From positions 839,459-903,458 of the forward strand of contig NOWV01000015.1 of NCBI GenBank assembly GCA_003344405.1: DNA of 64,000 nucleotides. Reading direction: 5' to 3'. This DNA is from Trichoplax sp. H2 (lineage: Eukaryota > Placozoa > Uniplacotomia > Trichoplacea). Made by a program: the position numbers and the translations under genes. Of this stretch, positions 38,557 through 50,346 are shown piece by piece. How positions within the stretch are numbered: the first letter of the stretch is position 1; every line of letters begins with the position of its first letter. Below the pieces are notes generated by a model, which saw only the letters and a program-made list of their open reading frames with translations, was not told the DNA's origin and made no database searches.

Positions 38557-39989
38557 GTCGAATTAAAAGGGTAAGGATTGTAGATTGATTTACTAGTTAT
38601 TTCTTCGATAGTTTATCTTGGAGATGTTTTATTGGTTGGAAATTCTAACCATCGATCAGAACAGTCGATCTCCCCTGCACATCTAACGCTACTTAGCCAC
38701 AATCAATTGGAATGGACGCTAACCAATTGAAATCGATGGTCCTTGCTCAATTCGATAACTAGTGGTATTCCCTATCGAAATGCGATCAATCACTGGAATG
38801 GAGGGAATAACGATGATGGCTACTGACTCAATCAACTCGAACCGACAAGATGATTTCAACATGAGAGTAAATCGTCGTCGCTATGGAAAAGTTGCATGAT
38901 TCTCATTGCAATGGATGTTATTTCTACTTGATCGAGGGTTTACTGCAATAGCGATTGCCGTTAAAATTGGATTTATTAAACTGTTAATCAAGCAGAAATT
39001 CTAAATGGCTTACATGATCTAGATGGTACGCATTGATTTACCATCGCCATCTTGATCTATTCTATACTGTTGTATGATACATTATGCCAACCAAGCGTCT
39101 ATCCCCTCTACTTCAACGAATCAACTCCAGCCAGTTGATTAACAACAAGATAATCAACAGTAATTGCTGATGCCAACTCGATCATCGACTATAGCAATTG
39201 TGACAGTTTAATCGCGTTTTAATAGTGATCAATTTCAACAGCTAGCGATGAAAGAGGCTTCTATATAATTTAACAAATGATTCAATCGATTGATATCAGC
39301 CACAGCCATAGACTAACGACGAGAGGATGCCATGATCGCCACTGATCGACGACGATTATTGAAGTTGTAGTAAGGTACTGTCCCGTTCACGATCTCTTTG
39401 GACTATAGATGCTAGACGAAGAACGGCTTAGTGATTGGCACTCCAGCCTCCGCCTATTGATGGTATCCATAATGATTGATTGACTCATTCTTCCTCAGAA
39501 AATGGCATTATAGTGTAGATAGTAGTCATGCGGAAACATGCCTCGGGTTAGGCTAGAAATGGAGATACCTTGATCAGAGATTTGCTTTGATAGGGATAAT
39601 GGCTGCAATACAACGCTATAGGTGGTCGACTGGACTAGTCGTCGTCTCTCTTCATCAAAGCTAGTATAGTAATGCATAGTGGTGAAAGCCATGTTTTCGT
39701 ATTATGGCTACGATTTGTATCGATTGTTCAACAATAGCAAGGTTCCAAAAACTTCTTCTCCAATTAATTAGCAATTATCCAAAGTCAATAAAGACTTCCC
39801 TCTTTCTTGAAGATGACAATCTTCACCTATAGATGATAGAAATCAGTATTCGACCACCATGCAATCCACCCATTACAATGCTATATTAGAATACAAGAGT
39901 CATTCACTGCTGCAAGATGGCGTCAACGCCAGGTCAAGCACATCCCGATGTAGTGGCCACACTTTTGTCTTGCGATCTATACCATAATG
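38557..39989. other. Upstream flank of copy 3
   Basis: Includes the presumptive promoter. Positions 38557-38998 are duplicated in decayed form at about 60840-61385, so the conserved part may include regulatory DNA. No convincing gene; frame 39495-39692 has no features. Confidence 0.5.
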
Positions 39990-41082
39990 GACCTCTCCAA
40001 ATTTCTACTTTAAATTTCCAGTAGTCTATGTTCCTGTAGTCTACTTTAAATTTTCAATAGTCTATTGTAGAATAAACACATCTTCACTAGACGCTAAGGA
40101 CCACTTCAAATTTCTACTTTAAATTTTCAGTAGTCTATGTTCCTGTAGAATAGACACATCTTCACTAGACGTTATGAACCACTCCAAATTTCTACTTTAA
40201 ATTTTCAGTAGTCCATGTTCGAGTAGAATAGACGCATCTTCACTAGACGCTATGAACCACTCCAAATTTCTACTTTAAATTTTCAATAGTCTATTGTAGA
40301 ATAAAAACATCTTCACTAGACGCTAAGGACCACTTCAAATTTCTACTTTAAATTTCCAGTAGTCTATGTTCCTGTAGAATAGACACATCTTCACTACACG
40401 CTATGAACCACTCCAAATTTCTGCTTTAAATTTTCAGTAGTCCATGTTCCTGTAGAATAGACACATCTTCACTAGACGCTATGAACCACTCCAAATTTCT
40501 ACTTTAAATTTTCAGTAGTCCATGTTCCTGTAGAATAGACGCATCTTCACTAGACGCTATGAACCACTCCAAATTTCTACTTTAAATTTTCAATAGTCTA
40601 TTGTAGAATAAAGACATCTTCACTAGACGCTATGGACCACTCCAAATTTCTACTTTAAATTTCCAGTAGTCTATGTTCCTGTAGAATAGACACATCTTCA
40701 CTACACGCTATGAACCACTCCAAATTTCTACTTTAAATTTTCAATAGTCTATTGTAGAATAAACACATCTTCACTACACGTTATGAACCACTCCAAATTT
40801 CTACTTTAAATTTCCAGTAGTCTATTGTAGAATAAACACATCTTCACTACACGCTATGGACCACTCCAAATTTCTACTTTAAATTTTCAATAGTCTATTG
40901 TAGAATAAACACATCTTCACTACACGCTATGAATCACTCCAAATTTCTACTTTAAATTTCCAGCAGTCTATTGTAGAATAAACACATCTTCACTAGACGC
41001 TAAGGACCGCTTCAAATTTCTACTTTAAATTTCCAGTAGTCTATGTTCCTGTAGAATAGACACATCTTCACCAGACATGGAT
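39990..41082. repeat. 14-copy minisatellite of 73- and 78-bp units
   Basis: Units begin CCACTCCAAATTTCTACTTT and run through a variable TTTCAGTAGTC or TTTCAATAGTC, GTAGAATA, ACACATCTTCACTAGACG and CTATGAA. Starts are at about 39990 (a compound unit), 40101, 40179, 40257, 40330, 40408, 40486, 40564, 40637, 40715, 40788, 40861, 40934 and 41007. The 78-bp form has TATGTTCCTGTAG where the 73-bp form has TATTGTAG. The two forms are interspersed, and units are highly similar. Confidence 0.97.
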
Positions 41083-44000
41083 GCTCGTCCGATATTAAGC
41101 ATATCTTCATATGAATGACGATATTGAGTGGCTGTTATTTCTGCCAAATTACCCGTGTAAATGAATAGGTAATCAATTTCGAGGAAGCTCGGACAACATT
41201 ATAATCTATCTTGCAGCCTAAGTAAACTTTTGGATAGATACGATGGTGGATGAGCTAGAAATGGTTCTTATCATTGACGACTAAGTAAATTACTAGCATA
41301 AATGAATGGATAAAAAATCTTCAGTAAGCTGTAAATGCCATAAAATCGCAATTGACTGTATCTGGTGACTGAGTTGTTTTTGGAGGGATGGGAAAATGAA
41401 TAAAGTAAGAATGAATAGTATTGTATTAAAAAAATGTGAACGCAAATTTCATACCATTGCTATGAAATTGAAGTCTTCACTTTTTTAAATACAAAACTAC
41501 TCATTCTCCCTTTTTAATTAAACAGCCGCGATAGTTGATAGACCAGAAATGGTTCAATCTATCTGACAGCTTGAATCATTTTTAGATAGCAACGGTAGTC
41601 AATGGACTAGAAATAGTTAAAGCAAACTAGGTCAAGCTGGAGATTTCTGTAGGAATAACTCACATGATAGAAAGTTACGGGCGATTGAACTCTCGGCCCA
41701 TCAAGTCTAATCAGCATCAATAGTGCTGCCATTTTATGCAATACGATAGGCCTAAAGAGAAGTCTGCGGAAGATTTCACGGCGAATGTATTGATAAAATA
41801 GAATATACAAAAATAGGATCCAAAGAACTTTAAAACAACCCCAATTGCTATGTAGAAGACTTACTGGGCGCATATAACTCTGATATTAGCGTATATTAAA
41901 TTAGAGTACAGAAATATTTTTACAACACGCTATGCCTTATTCAGGCATTTGATTGATCCTAGTTCATGCCAAGACGGATATCTCTTCGCTGTTGACCATA
42001 TGCTTTGTGTATTTGTTAAAATGTTCGCTGTGTTACTCTTATCCGATGGATTGCAAGTTCCAATGTCCAATTAAATATGGCTGATTCCGTAAAAATGCTG
42101 TTGGAATTCATGATTGGAATAAATAAACTAAAACAAATAAATAAGTGCGTAAATAATGATATCATAGGCCACAAGAGTAAAACATCAGTTGCCAACATGC
42201 CATGTTACAGTGCTGCATATCAATATCAACATAGATTATAATTTGCTAATTTACATTTTATGCTCGTAGGTAAGGTCAAGTCAAACAATATCTATAAGGC
42301 ACATGGACATGATGATACAAGAATCCTTAGTTAAATCTCCCATTCTGTGTGCAACTTTCACATTGCTGCCTATCTCGACCTATTTAATTTCAAGTCTTTA
42401 AACAAACTGCAATCGCAATCTGAAGATTGAAACCTATTTCAGTTTCATACATGATATAAACTACCAATTTTGCAACGCTTACTAATTGAATTATAATTAC
42501 CAACCAATTCAGGTCGACCTGTGAATCATGATATTGTTAAGATTCAATCCTTGAGCATGGATGGATACAACATGATGTAGGTCGTTATTTATTATTAAAG
42601 GTAAATTATGCACGCCGTCTATGATGGTAAACATCAATTCAAGGTCGTAATATTCTCAAATGCAGCTTAATATATTTCAAAATTTAAGTTTCACTAACTA
42701 TTTCAAAAGGCGCATTTGCAATGATATTTCATTGTAGTCCAACCCCAAATTAGCTTAAGATTACAAATAATTTATGTAATAATAAAATGAAGCTTACAAG
42801 AAACTGTACTTCTTGTTTTATTATTATTATAAAGATAGCTTATCACATTCAGTTCACGAAAATCATATCACAGGCTCTGCTAGTAAACTGTATTATGCTG
42901 GCAATCATATTGCTAAATGGTCATCTTTTTCAGCAATGAGAAATGCCTCAAGTAGAAATGTTTACGATACTGTCATCCAACAACATACGTAAATAAGATA
43001 TTGTTATAGCTGTGCTACCTTCAATGCACCTACGAGAATATTTACTAACAGTTTTAATCCATGAGCCTAGTGACGACGCACGATTGGATGTATAGGAAAT
43101 GACCAACTAATTATAATTTAACAAAGATATTCAATTAATAGAGATTTATCTTAGGTATGATGAATCATGGCTGAATTGTATTATACTACTAATCCTATCA
43201 TCAAGCCTATTTCAGAATTAGGGATGTGCTAAATAATAAATAGAGCAAGTCTCTTCACTGAAATACTTACGACAATGTCATCCAACTCCATGAACTAATA
43301 CCCTATGGCTCTACCTGCGTCATTCTTAACGTACCTAAATTTACTTGCTTGTGACCAACCTTTTATTGTATCTTAACCATATTATTGCAACGAAATTTTA
43401 GCTAATGTAGACTTTAGAATTATACTATAGTATTCGGTCGTTGAAACTAAATTATTTGGTGATTGATAGAGCGAATTTCGCCTCTTTAATTCAGCAACAG
43501 GCGTTCTTCGTAAGCATTGGCGTCTGTAGACTACTTTGTCACTAATGGTGTGTGATAGTAATTATATCATCAAGCCTTTTTTCACCATTACCGTATGCAT
43601 ATTTACTAAACGAGTTCTTTTAATAAAAATAGTCACAACAGTATCATGCAACATATATGAACACAGTACATTGCCATACTTGTGTAACTCTTAATGAACG
43701 CATCTAAAATTACTCATTTATAAATAATTTTAATAGGAATAAGTTATACACTACTCTTATGTGTTACCTGAGCTCCATCAGTTTAGAAATAATAGTCAAG
43801 AAGGCTAGCTAATACGTGCATGAATTCAACAGCAATGTGGTTTAGCTCTTAACCATCGTATTATTATAAATTATGCTGTATAACACTATACAACAAGATT
43901 ATATACGGTCTTCTTCACCATTTTTACTTCTATACTCTTACCGTAGAAATTCTTAATAATTCAGGATATCGTGTAATAAGTTCTACATATTCCGCGATTA

Positions 44001-44499
44001 GAATTACATATATAGTATTTCAAACCAAGGAGATACAATAGACAGCTGGTTAAGTCAAGAAAAGTAACTTAGATTCTAACCTAATGACTAAATTGATTAA
44101 AAATCGATCTAACGATATAAAAGCTGCAAGGCTGAAGCTGAGCAAATGAATGCTGGAGATTCCAGTACATCTAGATTTCGATAGATTGCGGCTATAATAT
44201 ATTAAGTTATCTTTTTGCAGCTGTAATAAGCAAGCAACAGCGTGAAATAGAGCAATAATTAATTATTGACAGAAATTATAAATTTGGGATGCATATAGTT
44301 ATGCCTATGATGCCTACATTAGATATTTACAGCAAGTCAAAATCATGTATTAGGTAACAAATAGCTCTCTTAGTGAACTTAATTTTAAGGTAAAAATTTT
44401 CAAATTGAACACCCACTATACGTAGAACAATGATAGGCAGATCTTAGGAAAGCATTAGGATGCCTTTCAATGCTGATAGTGTGGTTCACTGTCATATTG
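41083..44499. other. 3.4-kb intergenic space with decayed repeats
   Basis: A weak tandem repeat with about 300-370 bp spacing is visible: TGTCATCCAAC near 42975 and 43277 with a relative (TATCATGCAAC) near 43640, and ATCATCAAGCCT near 43198 and 43567. Minus-strand frames 41607-41873 and 42016-42198 show nothing recognisable. Confidence 0.45.
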
Positions 44500-46395
44500 C
44501 TAATCATGACGATATTGTCGAAATAGTAATGGGTAGCTAGTCCTTTCGATGTCTAATTCATTTTCTATCAACTTTCTAAGTAGCATAGCAAAAGCTTTTA
44601 CAGGCTTGTCTTGATGAATAATCCCTTGATAATCACTGATATAACAAGAAAGGACATTATAATAATCACGATCAACGTATCCATCCGGTCTTTGGAAGTT
44701 GAATCCGCAGTTTAAATTAATAACCAATGGCGCAAAACATTGTCTACCTTCTATCGTCTTTTTCCGAATCTCTTGCATCAACTGGCTTGAAAAATGGACA
44801 GCAGGATCAAAATAGAATAGGATACTATTCGTCAGATTAATAGGCTGTTGAAGAACCTGTTTTAACGGAGAAATAATATCACTTGACTGGGCAGTATCGT
44901 CGATCCAGAAATATTTTTTCTTTAGTCTACTTTTCTGTAATTTCGCTTTAATCTTAGGAGTACTTGTAAACCCCTTGTCTATAATCGTAAGTGTGAAGTG
45001 ATCGCTATCTAGGCTTTGGGCATACCATTTCTCGATTTCCAGGACTGCTCGCAGTACAAGTGAATACTTGTGATCATGATTAATCATCATGATCATATTC
45101 ACAGGTGCAGTGTTGGACCATTGAAAGTCGGCGTCATAACACCACTGATGATTGGTTTTATTTTTGTAAAAGTACTCCGACAACTGGTAATGTTGGCTAC
45201 CTTGGGCAACTTTTAGTTCGATAAAATATCGACTTCCTGCGGATGGATCTAGCTTCTCTTCAACGCGAATAGTCTGTAACAATGTTAGTGGTTTGCCTAT
45301 CTGGTTATAATAACTCTGATATCTTGTAAAGATGTCTTGAACAACACTTTTAGCAGCTCCTTGAGCTAGAGCAGGAATTAATTCAATCTTTCCACGTACA
45401 GGAGAAATATAGCTGCGAAATTCATCACCAAATACACGATATGCTACCGCCATAACTTGTTGAAAGCGATTTCGAGTTGTCAATAAATAATTAGGAAGGC
45501 GATTATGACAGTATTGTAAGCTACTAGAATGAATGATATCATCCGATATTACGAATCGTTGGAGATGATAAAATTGAACGATTCGATTAAGTTGGTAATT
45601 AATTTGGTAAGGTAGATGAAATGATTTCCAATCAATTTTCCACCCTTCAACGTGATGGCTAGCTTGTTTCTGAGCTACCGAATTGGCTATATCATCTTCT
45701 TGCAATAATGATATATGACGATGACTGATTACGCCTAAATTTTTCTCAATTTTTCCATCATAATATTTCCATTTGACTGCTAAAAATGATTTTGTATTAC
45801 CAGTCACTTGTAAAAGCTCTATCCAATACTGACGACCTTTTTCCATATAAATCCATGGGCTTTTTGTTGGTAATTTAATCCTCAAGTTCATCCTTTGCGA
45901 ACCTAGAAAAGTATGAGCAATACGAAATATATTCCGACTGGTATTATCTCGACTTAACCATAACTCGCAGCTGGATTTACTGACAAGTTCAAATGTGTAT
46001 AAAGCGTTGAATGGTGGATGAATAAAACCTACTATTCGGTTACCAACGTTAACTGGCGACTGATCAACTTGTAGTCTGTCTACTGACCGACAATGTAAAG
46101 GTTGGAAAGGAAATGTCTTTGCTTCCTTCAAATCATCGATATGCTCTAGGCATCGATTGTGATTAATCCATTGGTATAAGCATAATTTACCGTCGAAATC
46201 TTTAGGTGTTTGTCCCTTGCAATGGCACGAAATTGAGCCTATCTTGGACTTTATCCTTAGTGCGCCTAAGTTGGTCTGATTGAAATTATTAATCAATAAC
46301 TGCATAGGCCGGCGGGTATCACTTCCAAAATCAAAGTAAAAAATAACGATAAATATAATGACAATCAGTTGTAAAAATATAAATTCCACCTTCAT
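44500..46395 (-). CDS. B4GALNT3/4-like PA14 glycosyltransferase, copy 4 (active site lost)
   Basis: Single-exon frame of 631 residues. Membrane anchor at about 4-22; cysteine motif (KLCLYQWINHNRC...DLKEAKTFPFQPLHC); PA14 at about 117-225 (NRIVGFIHPPFNALYTF, CELWLSRDN). The linker keeps RVEEKLDPSAGSRYFIELKV, with YQLSEYFYKN further on. The GT domain is the most diverged in the array: DLH is DPA (530-532), RKRC is RKKT, and the WGGED segment is missing, with about six residues fewer before LDIER. The C-terminus ends shortly after SYPLLFRQYRHD. Open along its whole length, so probably a protein-coding pseudoenzyme rather than a dead gene; loss of catalysis is inferred from the missing residues. 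Confidence 0.82.
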   Translation of the reverse strand: MKVEFIFLQLIVIIFIVIFYFDFGSDTRRPMQLLINNFNQTNLGALRIKSKIGSISCHCKGQTPKDFDGKLCLYQWINHNRCLEHIDDLKEAKTFPFQPLHCRSVDRLQVDQSPVNVGNRIVGFIHPPFNALYTFELVSKSSCELWLSRDNTSRNIFRIAHTFLGSQRMNLRIKLPTKSPWIYMEKGRQYWIELLQVTGNTKSFLAVKWKYYDGKIEKNLGVISHRHISLLQEDDIANSVAQKQASHHVEGWKIDWKSFHLPYQINYQLNRIVQFYHLQRFVISDDIIHSSSLQYCHNRLPNYLLTTRNRFQQVMAVAYRVFGDEFRSYISPVRGKIELIPALAQGAAKSVVQDIFTRYQSYYNQIGKPLTLLQTIRVEEKLDPSAGSRYFIELKVAQGSQHYQLSEYFYKNKTNHQWCYDADFQWSNTAPVNMIMMINHDHKYSLVLRAVLEIEKWYAQSLDSDHFTLTIIDKGFTSTPKIKAKLQKSRLKKKYFWIDDTAQSSDIISPLKQVLQQPINLTNSILFYFDPAVHFSSQLMQEIRKKTIEGRQCFAPLVINLNCGFNFQRPDGYVDRDYYNVLSCYISDYQGIIHQDKPVKAFAMLLRKLIENELDIERTSYPLLFRQYRHD

Positions 46396-48360
46396 TATAC
46401 TGTAGCTTGATATAGATTTTTATAGTATTGGAAGAAAATATGGTATAATGCATTCCAAGCAATTGGTAATTCTAAAGCCACAAATTTTCACTGTCATCGA
46501 AATAATTTCATGAGGAAATAATGATGAAAGTACTAATAATCCATTCGGTTATTACTTAGGTAGTTTTTAGGGTAGAGTCGTGAGAACATTAGCGATTGAC
46601 CAAATTGAATTAAAACCGCATAAATACGGGTAGCAAGACTGAAATTAATCAAAGATAAATGGCTTTCTTTTAAAACTAGCCGACAAAAGAGCAAGCGATA
46701 TTGCAAGTATTATAATTAATTTGCTAAAAAAATTTTAAAAGTTTCTGTCATTCACCAGATCGAATTCGAATCACGTAGATTGTAAAGTTGAAATAAATTT
46801 AATGGTAAAATAGTTCCATCTAAATTCGTAGATTTTGCCTGGACTATGCTAGCTTAACCGACTAAAAAGTGTTAAAAAAGTTCGCTAAATATTAGTAATG
46901 CAAAAGGTTGAATTCAAACTATATCGATGGCAGAGTTAAAATAAAGAAAAAGTCCGCAAGTTTTCATTTACATCTACTCTGTCTATCTTAGCAGAAATGG
47001 AAGACGCTACGTTTTTTATGGCTAACCGATATAGAAAATTCACTACGTGATCACGATTGTCAGCAATATAGTCTTTATTCAGCAAAAATCTAAAACAGAG
47101 ATTTTCCAAGTGTTCAATGCGTGATTAATAGGGTCAACATCTGTTGCCTTTATTGACATACAAGCACTTGTTCATAGAATAGAATCGCGTTCTTTTTATA
47201 GTTTATTACAGACCACTAGGTTATAGTATTGATTAGGAAAACAGAAAAATTTCCACACTCCATAGCAAAAAAAACAGTATAAATTAAAGTCAGATCTAAT
47301 ATCAAGAGTTAATAAGGCTTGTGCTATTCCATCATCACGATTTTATTAGGGTTTTTTTCGAATGTTGAAATACGCTTATCGCAGCATTTCATCAGAATAG
47401 TTATATGATCATACACCGTATACATTGGTGCAGAGAAATTACAGATACGATAGATTACCTTGATAATTTTACCAATGGTTTAAATCAATTTGAAAGTAAA
47501 AATCTTATAGATTAGCAGTATCAAGGTTCAATCCGCACTTAGTTACGTCAATTTTGCCATATCTGGAGTTCGTCCATGTCTTGGCAATTGTGTATTATAG
47601 AAATTACATTTACTTTTAAATCGATTTAACAGTATATTCTTGAACAATATCGCACATGCTATCGACAGTTATACTGTGTTCACAATCTTTGAAATCAATT
47701 TAGAAGTAAGGTCATATATAACAATATTATCAACATTCAATAAGATCTTTACACATTAACTCGTCAAATTATTATAGCATTTATCAATATATACTCGTAC
47801 TTATATTTTCCTTACAAAAAATAACCTCGTAAATACGGCAGAGAAATCTTACTTTATTCATTTTATAAACCGGATATAGTATAGTTTTTTAATCAGTTAG
47901 AGTTCTTTGAAATAAAAATCTTCCTGTAGTAGCAATTTATTATAGATAATCGCAGGTAAACTCTATATTCCACGAAATAGACCACACATCGTATCACTTT
48001 TTTGAGGGTTCAGATTTCAGAATCACTTACAATATAATCTTCCTGGACAGCATTAACAAGGCTCAATAAGCTACCTACATACTGCTATGTGCATCAAGGG
48101 ATATTAATTTGTTATAATCAGACAATTAAAGGTAAACCTTATATCCCATGAAATAGGAAAGTAGGTGGAAATAGTTTATGAAATTGACTTTACCGAAAAA
48201 TTATTTCTCCTCTCCAAAATGAAAAGACCAGATCATTTGCGATAAGTTACATAGACATCTATATCGAAAGTAAAATTGAGATGGATTAGGAAAAATAAAT
48301 TGAGCAAACCGATATACACAATAAATCCATGGAATATCTTGCCACAATTTCCTTATATGA
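46396..48360. other. Intergenic space between copies 4 and 5
   Basis: AT-rich with faint internal repetition, e.g. CAATTTGAAAGTAAAAATC near 47490 and CAATTTAGAAGTAAGGTC near 47697, and CCACGAAATAGACC near 47970 and CCCATGAAATAGG near 48145. The frame 48201-48395 overlaps the 3' end of copy 5 and is a shadow. No gene seen. Confidence 0.4.
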
Positions 48361-50346
48361 TCAAATATGAAATAAGAGAGCAACATTAGCAACAAAATCG
48401 TCTACGGTACCTTTCTTCCATGGTAATCGTCGATGAAAATGATGATATAATTTGGGATGGCAAACGCGCTCAATATCGTAATGATGATAAAGTAATTGAT
48501 TAAGGAATGCAGAATCTTCACCACCCCATCGATAACGAAACTGTGATGCATTATAACCGCCAATACGCAGAAAATCCTCTCGATAAAGTGCCATAATACC
48601 AAATCCATACTCTTCCCATTCCCCATTTGGATCATTCGGTGATGCATTACAGTGTAAGCGTAGCAAAATGGGCATATAGACAGTTTTACCGGGAAAGCAA
48701 CGCTTACGAACATTGTCAATTAGATCAAGAGGTAAATTTAAGTGTAAATCATAAGCTACAATAATGCTGCGACGATTATTAATGGCTTGAACGCCAGCAT
48801 TGATACCAGCACTTCGACTAAATCGTTTATGTTTACGTCCTAATTGGACTAACTGAATTTTCTTAAATGAGCTGCTACGCAATAAGGCTGGAATGTCGAT
48901 GTCGGTACTGCCGAAATCAACCAAGACAACACTAAAATATTCATCATGGCTGGTTTGATAGTATTGATTAACTTGATGAAGAAAATATTGAACCCAGTAA
49001 CCCTGCTGCTGAATCGCTAAAATAATGCTAACACGAATCTGTTGATTCCATTCAAGTTGATTAATTCGACATAATTGCTTAGATTCCTTGTTTCGATAGA
49101 AATAGTCTGCAATTCGCCAAATTGCCTTACTCTTAGAATGTTGGATTAACATTTCTATAAAGTAACGATTACTTGCTCTAGAATCAATTTTCTCCTCTAC
49201 ATTAATAATTTCAACAATAGAGTAGGTACGATTTAATTTAGACCTCAAGTTGGTCATATAATCTGTAATAATGGATAGCGCTAATGGACGACTAAACGGC
49301 GAATTACAAGCTACAGCTTTATCGTCATTATAGTATACAAAATCGTTTCGACCATAAAACCGATGATTACGCATTAAATACACGAATGTTGGACCTTGTA
49401 AATCTACCATTGGTTTAGTAATTCTTTGTATGTTTGTTGGTGTAGAATAAGGACAATCGGGTAAAATTTGTCTTCGAATTTCAACATCTAGTAATGACTT
49501 TAAGGATAGCAAGGATTGGTTATTAACGGTAACATGATGTTTAACAATATTTAGTTTCTTAACTTGGCTACCAAGTCGGACTATTCGCTTTGGTTGATGG
49601 CTATTGGACTTGTAACTACATTGACGTGGTAAGGATAAAAAAGAACTGTTAATTACCTGAAATGATGTTTGATTTCGACCATCAAAGTATCGCCACTGGA
49701 TAATTACATTTCCTTTAACTTTAGCCTGTGTATGAAGAATTTCTATAAAATAATCTTCTTCCCTTTTTAAGGCTACTATATTACTTGATTGATCATCAAT
49801 TTGCCAACGACTTTTAGTGACAATATGTTTAAGATGAGAAGGATTATGATCAGTGCTTAGCCATAATTCAGCAATGCCAGTTGTATAAACGCGAAACTGA
49901 TAGTACGCCGTTTTAGGTGGCCTTAGTAGGCCAAAAGCGCGTTCACCATATAGTTCTAATGGGTAAGACCATTGAGTTTGATTAACCCATGTATGCAATG
50001 TTGGATGATTCGGAAATGATGAAATTTCTTTTAAATCATCAATTTCATGGATACAATCATGCAGATCTTCCCAGCGGTATAAGTAAAGTTTACCATGCTT
50101 AGTCATCGATGGATGACTAATGCAATAGTCCGATTGTGCAATGGGTGGATGATGAACTAATTTAAGTTTCCATAATCCTTCAAAGTTAGGCTTGAAGCAA
50201 TCATTTAAATGGAAGTGAATTAATTTATAACTATAGATCATAATAAGTAAGAATAAGATTAATGCCATGATGACTAATTGACGATTTAACGCATTAGCCA
50301 TGATGATAGAAATCACATGTGCTTCCTGCTTCATTTTTACAGCCAC
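48361..50346 (-). CDS. B4GALNT3/4-like PA14 glycosyltransferase, copy 5 (canonical motifs)
   Basis: Single-exon frame of 661 residues. Met codons at 1, 5 and 16 are all possible starts; each leaves the membrane anchor (about 22-42) intact. A divergent cysteine motif (YLYRWEDLHDC...DLKEISSFPNHPT) leads to PA14 at about 131-222 (GERAFGLLRPPKTAYYQF, IAELWLSTDH). The GT-A domain has HQVNQYYQTSHDEYFSVVLV, then DFGSTDIDIP, DLH at 533-535, NVRKRCFPGKTVYMPI and WGGED at 607-611, then ERVCHPKLYHHFHRRLPW. Active-site motifs are intact, so a working GalNAc-type transferase is expected. It is divergent to copy 6 across 1.8 kb, and the two are closely related (both RPPKTAYYQF and WRYFDG), suggesting an inverted duplication. 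The C-terminal 17 residues after PWKK are unique and hydrophobic. Confidence 0.88.
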   Translation of the reverse strand: MAVKMKQEAHVISIIMANALNRQLVIMALILFLLIMIYSYKLIHFHLNDCFKPNFEGLWKLKLVHHPPIAQSDYCISHPSMTKHGKLYLYRWEDLHDCIHEIDDLKEISSFPNHPTLHTWVNQTQWSYPLELYGERAFGLLRPPKTAYYQFRVYTTGIAELWLSTDHNPSHLKHIVTKSRWQIDDQSSNIVALKREEDYFIEILHTQAKVKGNVIIQWRYFDGRNQTSFQVINSSFLSLPRQCSYKSNSHQPKRIVRLGSQVKKLNIVKHHVTVNNQSLLSLKSLLDVEIRRQILPDCPYSTPTNIQRITKPMVDLQGPTFVYLMRNHRFYGRNDFVYYNDDKAVACNSPFSRPLALSIITDYMTNLRSKLNRTYSIVEIINVEEKIDSRASNRYFIEMLIQHSKSKAIWRIADYFYRNKESKQLCRINQLEWNQQIRVSIILAIQQQGYWVQYFLHQVNQYYQTSHDEYFSVVLVDFGSTDIDIPALLRSSSFKKIQLVQLGRKHKRFSRSAGINAGVQAINNRRSIIVAYDLHLNLPLDLIDNVRKRCFPGKTVYMPILLRLHCNASPNDPNGEWEEYGFGIMALYREDFLRIGGYNASQFRYRWGGEDSAFLNQLLYHHYDIERVCHPKLYHHFHRRLPWKKGTVDDFVANVALLFHI

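Noticed and set aside
39990-41082. Regularly spaced repeats considered as a CRISPR array
   Set aside because: Whole units, not short repeats with unique spacers, are repeated, and the genome is eukaryotic; it is a minisatellite.
41607-41873. 88-codon minus-strand hydrophobic frame
   Set aside because: Unsupported by motif or context; length is within chance expectation.
47520-47535. GGTTCAATCC word resembling a tRNA B box
   Set aside because: Flanking bases do not form a T-arm and no A box or acceptor stem fits.
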